Part shown: piece by piece, positions 1 to 12,277 of the stretch
How the letters are laid out: each line of letters opens with the position of its first letter
Numbering within the stretch: the stretch's first letter is position 1
DNA from: Pseudomonas palmensis
Lineage (GTDB): Bacteria; Pseudomonadota; Gammaproteobacteria; Pseudomonadales; Pseudomonadaceae
DNA length: 64,000 nt
Direction: 5' to 3'
Assembly: GCF_017848315.1 (NCBI RefSeq)
Contig: NZ_JAFKEC010000019.1
Coordinates: forward strand, 19,852 to 83,851
Program-made: the position numbers and the translations under genes
The notes under the pieces: generated by a model
Seen by the model: only the letters and a program-made list of their open reading frames with translations
Databases searched by the model: none
Told to the model about the DNA's origin: nothing

Positions 1-3000
1 ATGGCTGCGGCAAGTCCAACATCATCGATGCGGTGCGCTGGGTGATGGGCGAAAGCTCGGCGAAAAACCTGCGTGGCGAGTCGATGACCGACGTCATCTT
101 CAACGGCTCCACCAGCCGCAAGCCGGTCAGCCAGGCCAGTATCGAACTGGTGTTCGACAACAGTGACAACACCCTGGTGGGTGAGTATGCCGCCTATGCC
201 GAGATCTCGATCCGGCGCAAGGTGACCCGCGACGCGCAGAACACCTATTACCTCAACGGCACCAAGTGCCGTCGGCGCGACATCACCGATATCTTCCTGG
301 GTACCGGCCTGGGCCCGCGCAGCTACTCGATCATCGAGCAGGGCATGATCTCCAAGCTGATCGAGGCCAAGCCCGAAGAGTTGCGCAACTTCATCGAAGA
401 GGCCGCCGGCATCTCCAAGTACAAGGAGCGCCGCCGCGAAACCGAAAACCGCATCCGCCGCACCCACGAGAACCTGGAGCGCCTGACCGACCTGCGCGAA
501 GAGCTGGAACGTCAGCTCGAACGCCTGCACCGCCAGGCCCAGGCAGCGGAGAAGTACAAGGAATACAAGGCCGAGGAGCGTCAGCTCAAGGCCCAGCTGG
601 CGGCCCTGCGTTGGCGTGCGCTGAACGATCAGGTGGGCCAGCGCGAGGCGATCATCGGCGACCAGGAAGTGGCCTTCGAGGCCCTGGTGGCCGAGCAGCG
701 CAATGCCGATGCGAGCATCGAGCGCCTGCGCGACGGTCACCACGACCTGTCGGAGCGTTTCAACCTGGTCCAGGGGCGCTTCTATTCGGTAGGCGGCGAC
801 ATCGCCCGGGTCGAGCAGAACATCCAGCACGGCCAGCAGCGCTTGCGCCAGTTGCAGGATGACTTCAAGGAAGCCGAACGCGCGCGTCTGGAAACCGAAT
901 CGCACCTGGGCCACGACCGTACCTTGCTGGCGACCCTGGGCGAAGAGCTGGAGATGATCGAGCCCGAGCAGGAACTGTCGCTGGCGGCAGCCGAGGAGGC
1001 CGCCGCGACCCTTGAGGAAGCCGAGACCACCATGCATGGCTGGCAGGAGCAGTGGGACAGCTTCAACACCCGCTCCGCCGAGCCGCGCCGCCAGGCCGAG
1101 GTGCAGCAGTCGCGCATCCAGCAGCTGGAGCAGAGCCTGGAGCGCGTCTCGGAGCGCCAGCGCAAGCTGGGCGAAGAACGCGACCAGTTGAGCGCCGACC
1201 CTGAAGATGCGGCCATCCTGGAACTGAACGAACAACTGGCCAGCAGCGAATTGCTGCTCGAAGACCTGCACCTGGAAGAACAGCAGGTGATCGAGCGCCT
1301 CGACGCGCTGCGCGAGCAATTGCAGCAGGCCGCCCAGGCGCAGCAGCAGGCCCAGGGTGAACTGCAGCGCCTGGGTGGCCGGCTGGCATCGCTCGAAGCC
1401 TTGCAGCAGGCCGCGCTGGACCCAGGCAGCGGTACCCTCGACTGGTTGCGCGCGCAGGGCCTGGAGCAACGCCCACGCCTGGCTGAAGGCCTGCGCGTGG
1501 AGCCGGGTTGGGAGCTGGCGGTGGAAACCGTGCTGGGCGCCGACCTGCACGCGGTACTGGTGGACGACCTGGCCGGGCTCGACCTGACGGGCTTCGATCA
1601 GGGCGAGTTGCGTCTGCTGGAGGCCGCCGGCACCGGCAAGCGCCTTGCCGGCAGCCTGCTGGACAAAGTACAGGGCGGCGTTGACCTGGCCCCCTGGCTG
1701 GGCCAGGTCAAGCCGGTCGAGAGCCTCGAGCAGGCATTGAGCCTGCGCGGCCAGCTGGCCGACGGCCAAAGCCTGATCAGCCGCGACGGCTACTGGGTGG
1801 GGCGCCACTTTCTGCGGGTCAGCCGAGGCAACGATGCCCAGGGCGGCGTGCTGGCCCGTGGGCAGGAGCTTGAGCTGCTGGGCCTGGAGCGTCTGGAGCA
1901 GGAAGCTGCCCTGGAGCAGCTCGAAGCGCAGTTGCTGGCCCTGCGTGAACAGCAGCGCGTGATGGAAGACAGCCGTGAACAACTGCGTCGTCGCACCCAG
2001 GAAGAAGCCCGCCAGCAAGGTGAGCTCAAGGCCCGTCTGTCGGCCGGCAAGGCCCGCGCCGAGCAGCTGACGTTGCGCCGCCGGCGCCTTGAAGAAGAGC
2101 TGGCCGAGCTGCTGGAACAGCGCGCCATCGAACACGAAAGCCTGGGTGAGTCGCGCCTGCACCTGCAGGAAGCCCTCGACCTGATGGCCCACGACACCGA
2201 ACAGCGCGAGGCCTTGCTGGCCCAGCGCGACAACCTGCGCGAACGCCTCGACCGCGTGCGCCAGGAAGCCCGCCAGCACAAGGACCACGCCCATCAGTTG
2301 GCGGTGCGCCTGGGCTCGCTGCGTGCCCAGCACGACTCCACGCGCCAGGCCCTCGAGCGCCTGGAGCTGCAGTCGGAGCGCCTGAACGAAAAACGTGAAC
2401 AACTGAGCCTGAACCTGGAGGAGGGCGAGGCGCCCCTCGAAGAGCTGCGCATGATGCTTGAGGCGCTGCTGGAAAAGCGCATGAGTGTCGACGAGGAAAT
2501 GCGTCAGGCGCGCCTGCACATGGACGAGGCCGACCGCGAACTGCGCGAGGCCGAAAAGCGTCGTACCCAGGCCGAACAGCAATCCCAGCTGCTGCGCGGT
2601 CAGCTCGAACAGCACCGCATGGAATGGCAGGGGCTGAGTGTGCGGCGCAAGGCCCTGCAGGAACAGTTGCAGGCTGACGGCTATGATCTGGAAGGCGTGT
2701 TGGCGACCTTGCTGGCCGAGGCCAGCGAGCAGGAGGCTGAACTTGAGCTGGAGCGCATCGATGCGCGCATCCAGCGCCTGGGCGCGATCAACCTGGCGGC
2801 CATCGACGAGTACCAGCAGCAGTCCGAGCGCAAGCGCTACCTCGACGCCCAGGATGCCGACCTGGTCGAGGCCCTCGATACCCTGGAAAACGTGATTCGC
2901 AAGATCGACAAGGAAACACGCAACCGCTTCAAGGATACCTTTGATCAGATAAATGCCGGATTACAGGCACTTTTCCCAAAAGTTTTCGGTGGTGGCAGCG

Positions 3001-3392
3001 CTTATCTGGAACTGACGGGCGAAGATCTACTCGATACAGGGGTAACGATCATGGCGCGCCCGCCGGGCAAGAAGAACAGCACCATCCATCTGCTCTCGGG
3101 CGGCGAGAAGGCGCTGACGGCCCTGGCCCTGGTGTTTGCCATCTTCAAGTTGAACCCGGCACCGTTCTGCATGCTCGACGAAGTCGATGCGCCGCTGGAC
3201 GATGCCAACGTCGGACGCTATGCGCGCCTGGTCAAGGAGATGAGCCAGACCGTGCAGTTCATCTATATCACCCACAACAAGATCGCCATGGAAATGGCCG
3301 ATCAACTGATGGGGGTGACCATGCACGAGCCCGGTTGCTCACGGCTGGTGGCGGTGGACGTGGAGGAGGCGATGGCCATGGTCGACGCCTGA
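1..3392 (+). CDS. smc: Chromosome partition protein Smc, 5' end outside the window
   Basis: SMC ATPase that organises and segregates the chromosome together with ScpA and ScpB. The frame is open from the first base. It begins inside the Walker A loop (GCGKSN, bases 3-20), so only about 30 N-terminal residues are missing. Long glutamate/arginine/glutamine-rich coiled coils (roughly bases 420-1400 and 1880-2900) flank a globular hinge around bases 1430-1870. The C-terminal ATPase half carries the signature LLSGGEKALTALAL and the Walker B segment FCMLDEVDAPLDD near bases 3090-3200. About 1130 residues are visible, which fits the family length of about 1160. It lies upstream of zipA and ligA in the order usual for Pseudomonas. 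Identification is certain; only the start is unseen. Confidence 0.97.
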   Translation, partial: GCGKSNIIDAVRWVMGESSAKNLRGESMTDVIFNGSTSRKPVSQASIELVFDNSDNTLVGEYAAYAEISIRRKVTRDAQNTYYLNGTKCRRRDITDIFLGTGLGPRSYSIIEQGMISKLIEAKPEELRNFIEEAAGISKYKERRRETENRIRRTHENLERLTDLREELERQLERLHRQAQAAEKYKEYKAEERQLKAQLAALRWRALNDQVGQREAIIGDQEVAFEALVAEQRNADASIERLRDGHHDLSERFNLVQGRFYSVGGDIARVEQNIQHGQQRLRQLQDDFKEAERARLETESHLGHDRTLLATLGEELEMIEPEQELSLAAAEEAAATLEEAETTMHGWQEQWDSFNTRSAEPRRQAEVQQSRIQQLEQSLERVSERQRKLGEERDQLSADPEDAAILELNEQLASSELLLEDLHLEEQQVIERLDALREQLQQAAQAQQQAQGELQRLGGRLASLEALQQAALDPGSGTLDWLRAQGLEQRPRLAEGLRVEPGWELAVETVLGADLHAVLVDDLAGLDLTGFDQGELRLLEAAGTGKRLAGSLLDKVQGGVDLAPWLGQVKPVESLEQALSLRGQLADGQSLISRDGYWVGRHFLRVSRGNDAQGGVLARGQELELLGLERLEQEAALEQLEAQLLALREQQRVMEDSREQLRRRTQEEARQQGELKARLSAGKARAEQLTLRRRRLEEELAELLEQRAIEHESLGESRLHLQEALDLMAHDTEQREALLAQRDNLRERLDRVRQEARQHKDHAHQLAVRLGSLRAQHDSTRQALERLELQSERLNEKREQLSLNLEEGEAPLEELRMMLEALLEKRMSVDEEMRQARLHMDEADRELREAEKRRTQAEQQSQLLRGQLEQHRMEWQGLSVRRKALQEQLQADGYDLEGVLATLLAEASEQEAELELERIDARIQRLGAINLAAIDEYQQQSERKRYLDAQDADLVEALDTLENVIRKIDKETRNRFKDTFDQINAGLQALFPKVFGGGSAYLELTGEDLLDTGVTIMARPPGKKNSTIHLLSGGEKALTALALVFAIFKLNPAPFCMLDEVDAPLDDANVGRYARLVKEMSQTVQFIYITHNKIAMEMADQLMGVTMHEPGCSRLVAVDVEEAMAMVDA

Positions 3393-3541
3393 AAAACGGA
3401 TATAACGCACGAACTTGCAGCAAATGCCCCTGTCAGTTGCGACAGACGGTGTAAAGTTATCTTTGGTCGTGCTAGCTTAATGTAAATTTTTCTATGCGTG
3501 GGTAAAACGCCTGTCAGAACATAGAGTTGGCGCCACGTTTT

Positions 3542-3566
3542 AAAGGGGTTTAAACCCTTTATTTTT
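3542..3566 (+). terminator. Weak terminator-like inverted repeat between smc and zipA
   Basis: AAAGGGG-TTTAAA-CCCTTT followed by A and five T. The stem is short and the whole element is nearly palindromic. It could end smc transcription or be part of the zipA leader. This is seen in sequence only. Confidence 0.3.
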
Positions 3567-3595
3567 CAGCATTTTTCACAGAGGCACGGGATTAC

Positions 3596-6938
<3,343 letters not shown>

Positions 6939-6969
6939 CGGTCACGCGGCCCGCTTCTGCCCGAAGGGC

Positions 6970-6993
6970 GTGGGAGCGGGCTTGACCCGCGAT
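6970..6993. repeat. Single REP-like element, GCGGGCTTGACCCGC subfamily
   Basis: GTGGGAGCGGGCTTGACCCG followed by CGAT. It is the same sequence as the arms of the pair at 35157-35226. A small hairpin (CGAGCG/CGCTCG) follows at about 6994-7010, downstream of ligA. Confidence 0.6.
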
Positions 6994-7097
6994 CGAGCGC
7001 GAAGCGCTCGCAACACCTGAGCGCACGGTGCGTCAGGCACACCGCAAGCGCTGTCACGCACATGGTGTAGGCTAGGCTCCAGCCAGGAGGTGGCCCC

Positions 7098-8255
7098 ATG
7101 TACCCATTCTTCGAACAGCTCGTCGCCCGTATCGCCGCACCCTTCGTCAGCCAGGCACGCCGCAGCACGCGCGTGTGGCAATGCGAGTGCGGACAGTCCG
7201 TGTTCTTTCGCAACAGCCAATGCCTGGCCTGCCAGGCGTCGCTGGGCTACTGGCCCGATACCCACCATGTCGGTACCTTGCTGCCGGCCGCTGTGGACGG
7301 CCAGTGGTACCTGGACGGCCAGCCAGAACTCGGCCCGCTCAAGCGTTGCGCCAACCTCGACACCCCGGCTTGCTGCAACTGGCTGCTGGCTGTCGACGAC
7401 CCCGAAGCGTTCTGCCTGGCCTGTCGCCTCAACCGCACCATCCCCGACCTGTCGTTCACCGAAAACCACCTGCGCTGGCGCAAGCTGGAAACCGCCAAGC
7501 GCCGCCTGATTGCGCAACTGCTGCACCTGGGGTTGCCGGTCACGCCCAAGCAAGGCGCAGCCGGCGAGGGCATCGCCTTCGACTTCATCGGCATCGACAT
7601 TGCCGGCAATCCCCCCACCACCGGCCACGCTGGCGGCCTGATCACCCTGGATATCCGCGAAGCCGACGACGACTGGCGCGAGCAGGTGCGCGTGCAGCTT
7701 CAGGAGCCCTACCGGACCGTGCTGGGCCACCTGCGCCACGAGATCGGGCATTACTACTGGGACCGTCTGGTGGCCAGCAGCGCCTGGCTGCAGGACTTCC
7801 GCCGCCTGTTCGGCGACGAGCGCGCCAGCTACGCCCAGGCCATGGAGCGCCACTACCAGCAAGGTGCTCCGCTGGACTGGGCCGTCGCCCACGTCAGCGC
7901 CTATGCCACCATGCACCCCTGGGAGGACTGGGCCGAAACCTGGGCGCACTACCTGCACATGACCGATGCGGTGGACACCGCCCTTGCGCTGGGCATGGAC
8001 GCCTCGGTGATGGACCTGGACTATCCGCCGTTCGATGCCCGCAGCCTGTACCAGCCCGAGCACCCTGGGGCGCCTGCGTTCCTGGCGTTCATCAATGCCT
8101 GGGTGGAGCTGTCGGCGATGCTCAACGAGCTGTCACGCAGCATGGGCCAGACCGACTTCTACCCGTTCGTGCTGAGTGCGCCGGTGGTGGCCAAGCTGCA
8201 CTTCATTCACTGCGTGATCCAGGGCGATGCCCCGGCGGCAGTCACAAGTCCTTGA
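7098..8255 (+). CDS. Putative zinc-binding metallopeptidase with N-terminal zinc ribbon (COG4307-like)
   Basis: A 385-residue protein. It starts with a zinc-ribbon-like region (CECGQSVFFRNSQCLACQ, about residues 28-49) and has further CxxC-type cysteines near residues 90-115. Its centre carries the gluzincin signature HEIGHYYW, with His214, Glu215 and His218 as likely zinc ligands and catalytic base. A downstream acidic/aromatic segment (WEDWAETWAHYLHM) probably supplies the third ligand. This domain order matches a family annotated as putative zinc-binding metallopeptidase; the substrate is unknown. There is no signal peptide or membrane segment, so it is likely cytoplasmic. A strong ribosome site (AGGAGG) precedes the ATG. 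It stands alone between ligA and the SRP RNA gene. The family call is good; the peptidase activity itself is inferred from the motif. Confidence 0.82.
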   Translation: MYPFFEQLVARIAAPFVSQARRSTRVWQCECGQSVFFRNSQCLACQASLGYWPDTHHVGTLLPAAVDGQWYLDGQPELGPLKRCANLDTPACCNWLLAVDDPEAFCLACRLNRTIPDLSFTENHLRWRKLETAKRRLIAQLLHLGLPVTPKQGAAGEGIAFDFIGIDIAGNPPTTGHAGGLITLDIREADDDWREQVRVQLQEPYRTVLGHLRHEIGHYYWDRLVASSAWLQDFRRLFGDERASYAQAMERHYQQGAPLDWAVAHVSAYATMHPWEDWAETWAHYLHMTDAVDTALALGMDASVMDLDYPPFDARSLYQPEHPGAPAFLAFINAWVELSAMLNELSRSMGQTDFYPFVLSAPVVAKLHFIHCVIQGDAPAAVTSP

Positions 8256-8284
8256 GCCAGAGTGGTTTTTTCACGGTACAGAGG

Positions 8285-8312
8285 TTGTAACTTCGCGTCA
8301 GACCGGTACAAT
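8285..8312 (+). promoter_or_regulatory. Sigma-70 promoter of the SRP RNA gene
   Basis: TTGTAA (8285-8290), a 16-base spacer, then TACAAT (8307-8312). Transcription would start near 8319, about 25 bases before the predicted mature 5' end. That leaves a leader of the size removed by RNase P from the E. coli 4.5S precursor. Confidence 0.65.
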
Positions 8313-8344
8313 GGCCCCGCTCGCTGCCAGGCGAGCATCGTTAT

Positions 8345-8454
8345 GGTGACCCCATCGGTCCCCCCGCAACGATTACCCGTAAACCTGGTCAGGCCCGGAA
8401 GGGAGCAGCCACAGCGGGAACATCGTGTGCCGGGGTGTGGCTGGTGGGGTTGCC
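8345..8454 (+). ncRNA. ffs: 4.5S signal recognition particle RNA (small bacterial type)
   Basis: RNA scaffold of the SRP, which binds Ffh to deliver nascent membrane proteins. The conserved tip is unmistakable: GGTCAGGCCCGGAAGGGAGC, then AGCC, at about 8387-8410, with GTGTGCCGGGGTGTGGCTGG on the returning strand (8426-8445). The ends pair over 10 bp (8345-8354 with 8445-8454, including two G-T wobbles), giving the single long hairpin of the 4.5S class. It lies between the metallopeptidase gene and a convergent small gene. A weak hairpin at 8467-8485 without a T tract could mark its 3' end. Exact ends are inferred from the pairing. Confidence 0.95.
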
Positions 8455-8605
8455 TCCATAACGCAAGCCCTTGTCTGCCAGGGGCCGCCTCTATCCAGTT
8501 CCCTTTCCCCCGAATACGCATGCAGTGCACTGCTTTCCCTTCGCGCGCACGAAAAATGCCTGCGACCGGATCACTGTCGCAGACACTTCACTCTCTTCAG
8601 CGCTA

Positions 8606-8932
8606 TCAGCAGGGCTCGTAAATGAACGCCTTGTAATCGCCACCCTCCCGGTAGATATAGCGCCCGATACATTCAATGTTGGCTATCTGTGCAACGTAGG
8701 TAATACGGTCCGGTTTGAATTCCCGTGCCGCGGTGAGCAGAACTTTGGACAGGTCTCTTTTGACGTTTGTCACATGTTGCTCGTTGGTCTGGCTGAAATC
8801 ATCATACTCGATGGCCCAGACGGTATTCACACCAGCCAACTTCTTCCATTGTTGTTCTGCCAGGAAGTTGTTGAAGTTGTCTCGTTCCGATTCCTTGTTG
8901 GTGAGGTCCAGCGAAAGCAATACCCTGATCAT
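8606..8932 (-). CDS. Small hypothetical protein A, paralogue of the divergent gene at 9295-9627
   Basis: A 108-residue protein that I cannot assign to a named family. It opens with a hydrophobic strand-like segment (MIRVLLSLDL), then a charged helix with WKK near residue 30, a second strand (TVWAIEYDD), a long helix (residues about 52-71) and a strand (RITYVAQIA). The pattern suggests a small alpha/beta, ferredoxin-like fold. It shares the LLSLDLxN start, the tryptophan-lysine spacing, the later TxW, and the VxxxLxxxLxxAA helix followed by VxQ with the neighbouring divergent gene. That similarity supports both as real genes. The ribosome site AAGGA lies 8 bases before the ATG. There is no signal peptide. 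Base composition is lower in GC than its surroundings. Confidence 0.72.
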   Translation of the reverse strand: MIRVLLSLDLTNKESERDNFNNFLAEQQWKKLAGVNTVWAIEYDDFSQTNEQHVTNVKRDLSKVLLTAAREFKPDRITYVAQIANIECIGRYIYREGGDYKAFIYEPC

Positions 8933-9294
8933 TGAGTCATTCCTTTGTGCGGTGCGCTAAGGGACGACGCTGCCCGCTGGCAGCGCCCGGCGGGCATGAT
9001 TGCAGAAGCGCAGCGCTCGCTTCAAGACGCTGTAATTGCGCCGAAACGGCACGCCTTTGAATGTTTCTGTTTATTTTAAAGTGCCTGAAAGCCCTTTGTT
9101 CCATAAAAAGACTTTATAGCTCGTGTTTCTTTGCGTAGTAACTTTCCTACATGGCCTTGGCTAAGTTGTTTAGTTTCTGTTTTTTGGTAAATTCTTGAAT
9201 TATTTTAACTCTCAGGTGATGGCCATTTAGCATTGATGGATGAAAAGTGAGTGACTAGGTTGCAAGGGAATTTCACTGCTTATGGGAGCCCACC
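8933..9294. other. AT-rich divergent intergenic region between the two small paralogues
   Basis: 362 bases without a convincing reading frame. The part from about 9055 to 9265 is strikingly AT-rich (for example TTTCTGTTTATTTTAAAG and GTTTTTTGGTAAATTCTTG) compared with the GC-rich window. It must hold the start signals for both divergent small genes. I could not fix a single promoter with confidence. Confidence 0.6.
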
Positions 9295-9627
9295 ATGACC
9301 CTCTGCCTGTTGTCCCTCGACCTGTCCAATACCGGCGAAGTTCAGCGCGTGGCCTTTTGCAAGGTGCTCAAGGACGATAACTGGAAGCGATTTCGCAATG
9401 CCGACGCCACCTGGGAGAAATCATACGAACTGGCCTACGACGCCCTTGTCGAAAAGCGCGTCAAGACCCTGCTCGAAGCTGCCGCCAACATGGCGGGTAT
9501 CGAAGAACTGAGGTTCGTGGTGCAAGCCGGCGAGCAGGAGGGCTGGTGTTGCCAGCTGGAGAAGATCCACGGCATCTACCACTTCACCACGTTCGATTCA
9601 GCGGCAGATCTGAAAAAGCTTGCCTGA
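9295..9627 (+). CDS. Small hypothetical protein B, paralogue of the divergent gene at 8606-8932
   Basis: A 110-residue protein of unknown function. The N-terminal LCLLSLDLSN, the NWKRF segment, the ATWEKSYE strand, a helix rich in Leu/Ala (VKTLLEAAANMA) and the strand LRFVVQA line up with the divergent neighbour, so the two are diverged copies. The strand-helix-strand opening with an Asp at the end of strand 1 resembles the small ferredoxin-like folds of the Cas2/VapD type, but no catalytic motif can be claimed. A GGGAG ribosome site lies 6 bases before the ATG. It ends 53 bases from the convergent 3' end of wssI, with a GC-rich hairpin between. Confidence 0.72.
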   Translation: MTLCLLSLDLSNTGEVQRVAFCKVLKDDNWKRFRNADATWEKSYELAYDALVEKRVKTLLEAAANMAGIEELRFVVQAGEQEGWCCQLEKIHGIYHFTTFDSAADLKKLA

Positions 9628-9638
9628 GCATTCGCCAG

Positions 9639-9673
9639 CGCCCGCCGCGCCGTGCCAACGCGCGCAGCGGGCG
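9639..9673. terminator. GC-rich hairpin between convergent small gene B and wssI
   Basis: CGCCCGC (9639-9645) pairs with GCGGGCG (9667-9673), with an inner GCGC/GCGC pair. There is no T tract on either side, so it is at best a factor-assisted bidirectional terminator. Confidence 0.4.
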
Positions 9674-9680
9674 TGGTGCG

Positions 9681-10844
9681 TCATGGCTTGGGGGGCAGCT
9701 GCACGTCACCCGCATAGGGCGTCTGCAGGTCGCGCTCGGGTATCTCCCAGATCACCAGCTGTGGCGGCGTCTGCCTGAACGCCGGGCTGTCGAAGTAGGC
9801 CTTGGCGGCTCCGGAGAATTCGCCGCCGTCCTTGGCGAAGTTGCCCACAGGCGCCGACAGCGCACGTTGCAGAAAGCCGACAAAGCTCGAGTTGCGCGAA
9901 AACGAGGTGCCGATCAGCGCGACGTTCGGCAGGTTGTCGTCGCCGAACAGGTCATCGAGATTGTCGCCCGCATCGCTGACGGCCTCGGCCCGCTCGGTGA
10001 TGACCGTTGGCGCCACCTGTTCCTGCGGCGGCTGCAAGGCCACTGGCAGCCAATCGATGCCGGCCAGCCGTACCAGGTCCCCGGGGCGCGGTGCCAGAGG
10101 CTCCTGGCGGGTGTCGAAGGTCTTGCTGGGGGTGGCGCTCAAGCCCATGCCCTTGACCTGCTCGGCAATGGCCTGGGCAGCGGCCTGGGCGCCGGCTTCG
10201 CTCCAGTGGGTATCGGTACGCAGGAACGCACTGGCGCCCAGCGGCTGCAGGCTGGCAGTCAGGTCCAGGGTGGTCACGCCGGCCGCCTGGAGTTTCTGCG
10301 CCCACTGCTGGATGCGCGCCTGCGAGGCCGTGGGGCGAGTCAACCCGCACAGCTCGCTGGCGGCGATTCGGCTCTTGTCCGGCACCACGCTCACCAGCAG
10401 GCGGATACCCCGTTGCTGCAAGCTGCGTTGCAGGGCGATCACCGCATCGGCCTTGGCCTGGGCGTTGTCGGCCGCGTGCCGGTCGAGCTTGAGTTCATCG
10501 CTCAGAAACAGCCACTGCGTGCAGCCCGGCCGCACCCGCGGCCCGGTGTCGCCCAGCAACAGCCAACTGCTGGCCCGTTCCAGGTCGGCGGCCTCGCTCG
10601 GCAGCGGCGCCTTGGCCAGCTCCTTGGCAATGCGGTGGGTGATTTCGCCGTGCAGCACCTGGCCATTGGACAGGTGCTTGTCGGGCATCAGCTCGAGCTT
10701 GCCGCTGGCCACCAGCCAGCCACACGACAGCAGGCCGGCACCCAGGAACAGCGCCAGGGTGACGCCGGCGATCGGGCTGGTGCGCAGGGCCAGTGCACTG
10801 GGGGGCGTGGGCGCTGTACTGGGAGGAGGTGTCTTCATCGTCAT
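9681..10844 (-). CDS. wssI: Cellulose acetylation protein WssI (AlgJ/AlgX-like)
   Basis: Last gene of the cellulose operon. In known systems WssI acts with WssF, WssG and WssH to acetylate cellulose in the periplasm, in the manner of AlgJ for alginate. The 387-residue product has a cytoplasmic N-terminus, one membrane anchor (about residues 26-46, IAGVTLALFLGAGLLSCGWLV) and an SGNH-hydrolase-like periplasmic domain. Motifs visible are the DTHWS segment (Asp-x-His of the AlgJ/X active site) and the later GTSFSRN that would supply the serine. Its ATG overlaps the wssH stop as TGATG. A second in-frame ATG lies two codons further in. No wssJ-like gene follows; the next gene is unrelated and convergent. 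Confidence 0.88.
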   Translation of the reverse strand: MTMKTPPPSTAPTPPSALALRTSPIAGVTLALFLGAGLLSCGWLVASGKLELMPDKHLSNGQVLHGEITHRIAKELAKAPLPSEAADLERASSWLLLGDTGPRVRPGCTQWLFLSDELKLDRHAADNAQAKADAVIALQRSLQQRGIRLLVSVVPDKSRIAASELCGLTRPTASQARIQQWAQKLQAAGVTTLDLTASLQPLGASAFLRTDTHWSEAGAQAAAQAIAEQVKGMGLSATPSKTFDTRQEPLAPRPGDLVRLAGIDWLPVALQPPQEQVAPTVITERAEAVSDAGDNLDDLFGDDNLPNVALIGTSFSRNSSFVGFLQRALSAPVGNFAKDGGEFSGAAKAYFDSPAFRQTPPQLVIWEIPERDLQTPYAGDVQLPPKP

Positions 10845-12259
10845 CAGAACTGGAAGTACAGGAAGGGGACCGAATCACGGCTGGCGATCAACGCGAACGA
10901 CAGCACGAAGCCGGCCACGGGCCACAGGGCAGCGGCATGCACGAACCACGCGCGGCTGGCGAAGCGGTGCTCGGCGCGTGTCTGCCAGATCGGCAGGATG
11001 ATGCACGCCACGCCCAGCAACGCCGCCAGGCCGTGCACCGGGCGTACGGTGGCTGCCAGTGCCTCGCCCAGGGCAAAGCCGTGCAGGCCGAACTGGCCGG
11101 CGTACATCGACAGCGCCGTATGAAAGTCCGGGGCGCGGAACAGCGTCCAGGCCAGGCACACGAACAGCAGCGTCAGGGTGTGCGACAGCACCTTGGGGAT
11201 CGCCGGCAGGCTGGAACGGCTCCAGGCCCGGTCGACGCACAGCGCGATACCGTGGGCCGAGCCCCACAGCAGGTAGTTCCAGCTGTCCCCGCCATGCCAC
11301 AGGCCGGCAATGGCCATGGTCAGGAACAGGTTGCGGTAGGTGTTCCAGGTGCCGTGGCGGTTGCCGCCCAGGGCGATGTACAGGTAGTCGCGCAGCCAGC
11401 TCGACAGCGACAGGTGCCAGCGCCGCCAGAAGTCCTGGATGCTGCTGGCCAGGTACGGCCGGTTGAAGTTCTCGGGAAAGTGGAAGCCCAGCATCAGGCC
11501 CAGGCCGATGGCCATGCAGCTGTAGCCGGCAAAGTCGAAGAACAGTTGCAGCGAATACGCCAGGCAGCCCAGCCACGCGTCCAGGAACGACGGGTTGTCC
11601 AGGTGGAAGGCCACGTCCACCAGCGGCGACAGGGTATCGGCCACCAGCACCTTCATGCACATGCCGATCATGAAGCGGCGCGCGCCCAGCGAGAAGTTCT
11701 GCCAGTTGAAGTAGCGCTGGTTGAGCTCGCGGCGTACCCAGTCGTAGCGGATGATCGGGCCGGCGATCGAGTGGCCGAACATCGAGATGTAGGTGGCGAA
11801 GTTCACGAAACTGCGCTCTACCGGCACGGTATGGCGGTGCACATCCACCAGGTAGGAAATCGCCTGCAGCACGATGAACGACAGCCCCGCCGGCAACGCC
11901 ACCCGCTGCCACTCCATCGGCAATGCACCGTAATAGGTGATCAGCTCGTTGTAGTTGGCGGCCAGGATGTTGGCGTACTTGTACCAGCACAGCACCAGCG
12001 TATTGAACACGATCAGCGCGGCCAGCAGGCGTATGCGCCCGCGCGAGTCCTCATGGCTGCGGTTCACCAGCAGCCCGCCAACCCACGCGACCACGGTCAG
12101 CGCCATGTGCAGCAGCAGGAACAGCGGGCTCAGCCAGCCATAGAACAGCCAGCTGCCGATCAGCAGTACGCCGTTGCGCCAGGCCGGACGGCTCAGCGCG
12201 TACACCAGCATGAAGATCGGCAAAAACAGCGTCAGGAACTCGAGTGAGGCGAATACCAT
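10844..12259 (-). CDS. wssH: Cellulose acetylation membrane O-acyltransferase WssH (MBOAT, AlgI-like)
   Basis: Inner-membrane acyl transporter/transferase thought to pass acetyl groups across the membrane to the periplasmic acetylation proteins. The 471 residues are strongly hydrophobic with about ten membrane segments. The MBOAT hallmark histidine lies in IAGLWHGGDSWNYLLWG, and SLSSWLRDYLYIALGG upstream is the typical AlgI/DltB-family stretch. It lies between wssG (18-base gap) and wssI (1-base TGATG overlap), so translation is likely coupled. Similarity to AlgI could cause misnaming, but the cellulose operon context settles the role. Confidence 0.92.
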   Translation of the reverse strand: MVFASLEFLTLFLPIFMLVYALSRPAWRNGVLLIGSWLFYGWLSPLFLLLHMALTVVAWVGGLLVNRSHEDSRGRIRLLAALIVFNTLVLCWYKYANILAANYNELITYYGALPMEWQRVALPAGLSFIVLQAISYLVDVHRHTVPVERSFVNFATYISMFGHSIAGPIIRYDWVRRELNQRYFNWQNFSLGARRFMIGMCMKVLVADTLSPLVDVAFHLDNPSFLDAWLGCLAYSLQLFFDFAGYSCMAIGLGLMLGFHFPENFNRPYLASSIQDFWRRWHLSLSSWLRDYLYIALGGNRHGTWNTYRNLFLTMAIAGLWHGGDSWNYLLWGSAHGIALCVDRAWSRSSLPAIPKVLSHTLTLLFVCLAWTLFRAPDFHTALSMYAGQFGLHGFALGEALAATVRPVHGLAALLGVACIILPIWQTRAEHRFASRAWFVHAAALWPVAGFVLSFALIASRDSVPFLYFQF

Positions 12260-12277
12260 GGTGGTGAAGACGTCCGA

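Noticed and set aside
8471..8935. Plus-strand frame over the small minus-strand gene
   Set aside because: The minus-strand product matches its divergent paralogue and has a ribosome site; the plus-strand product has neither.
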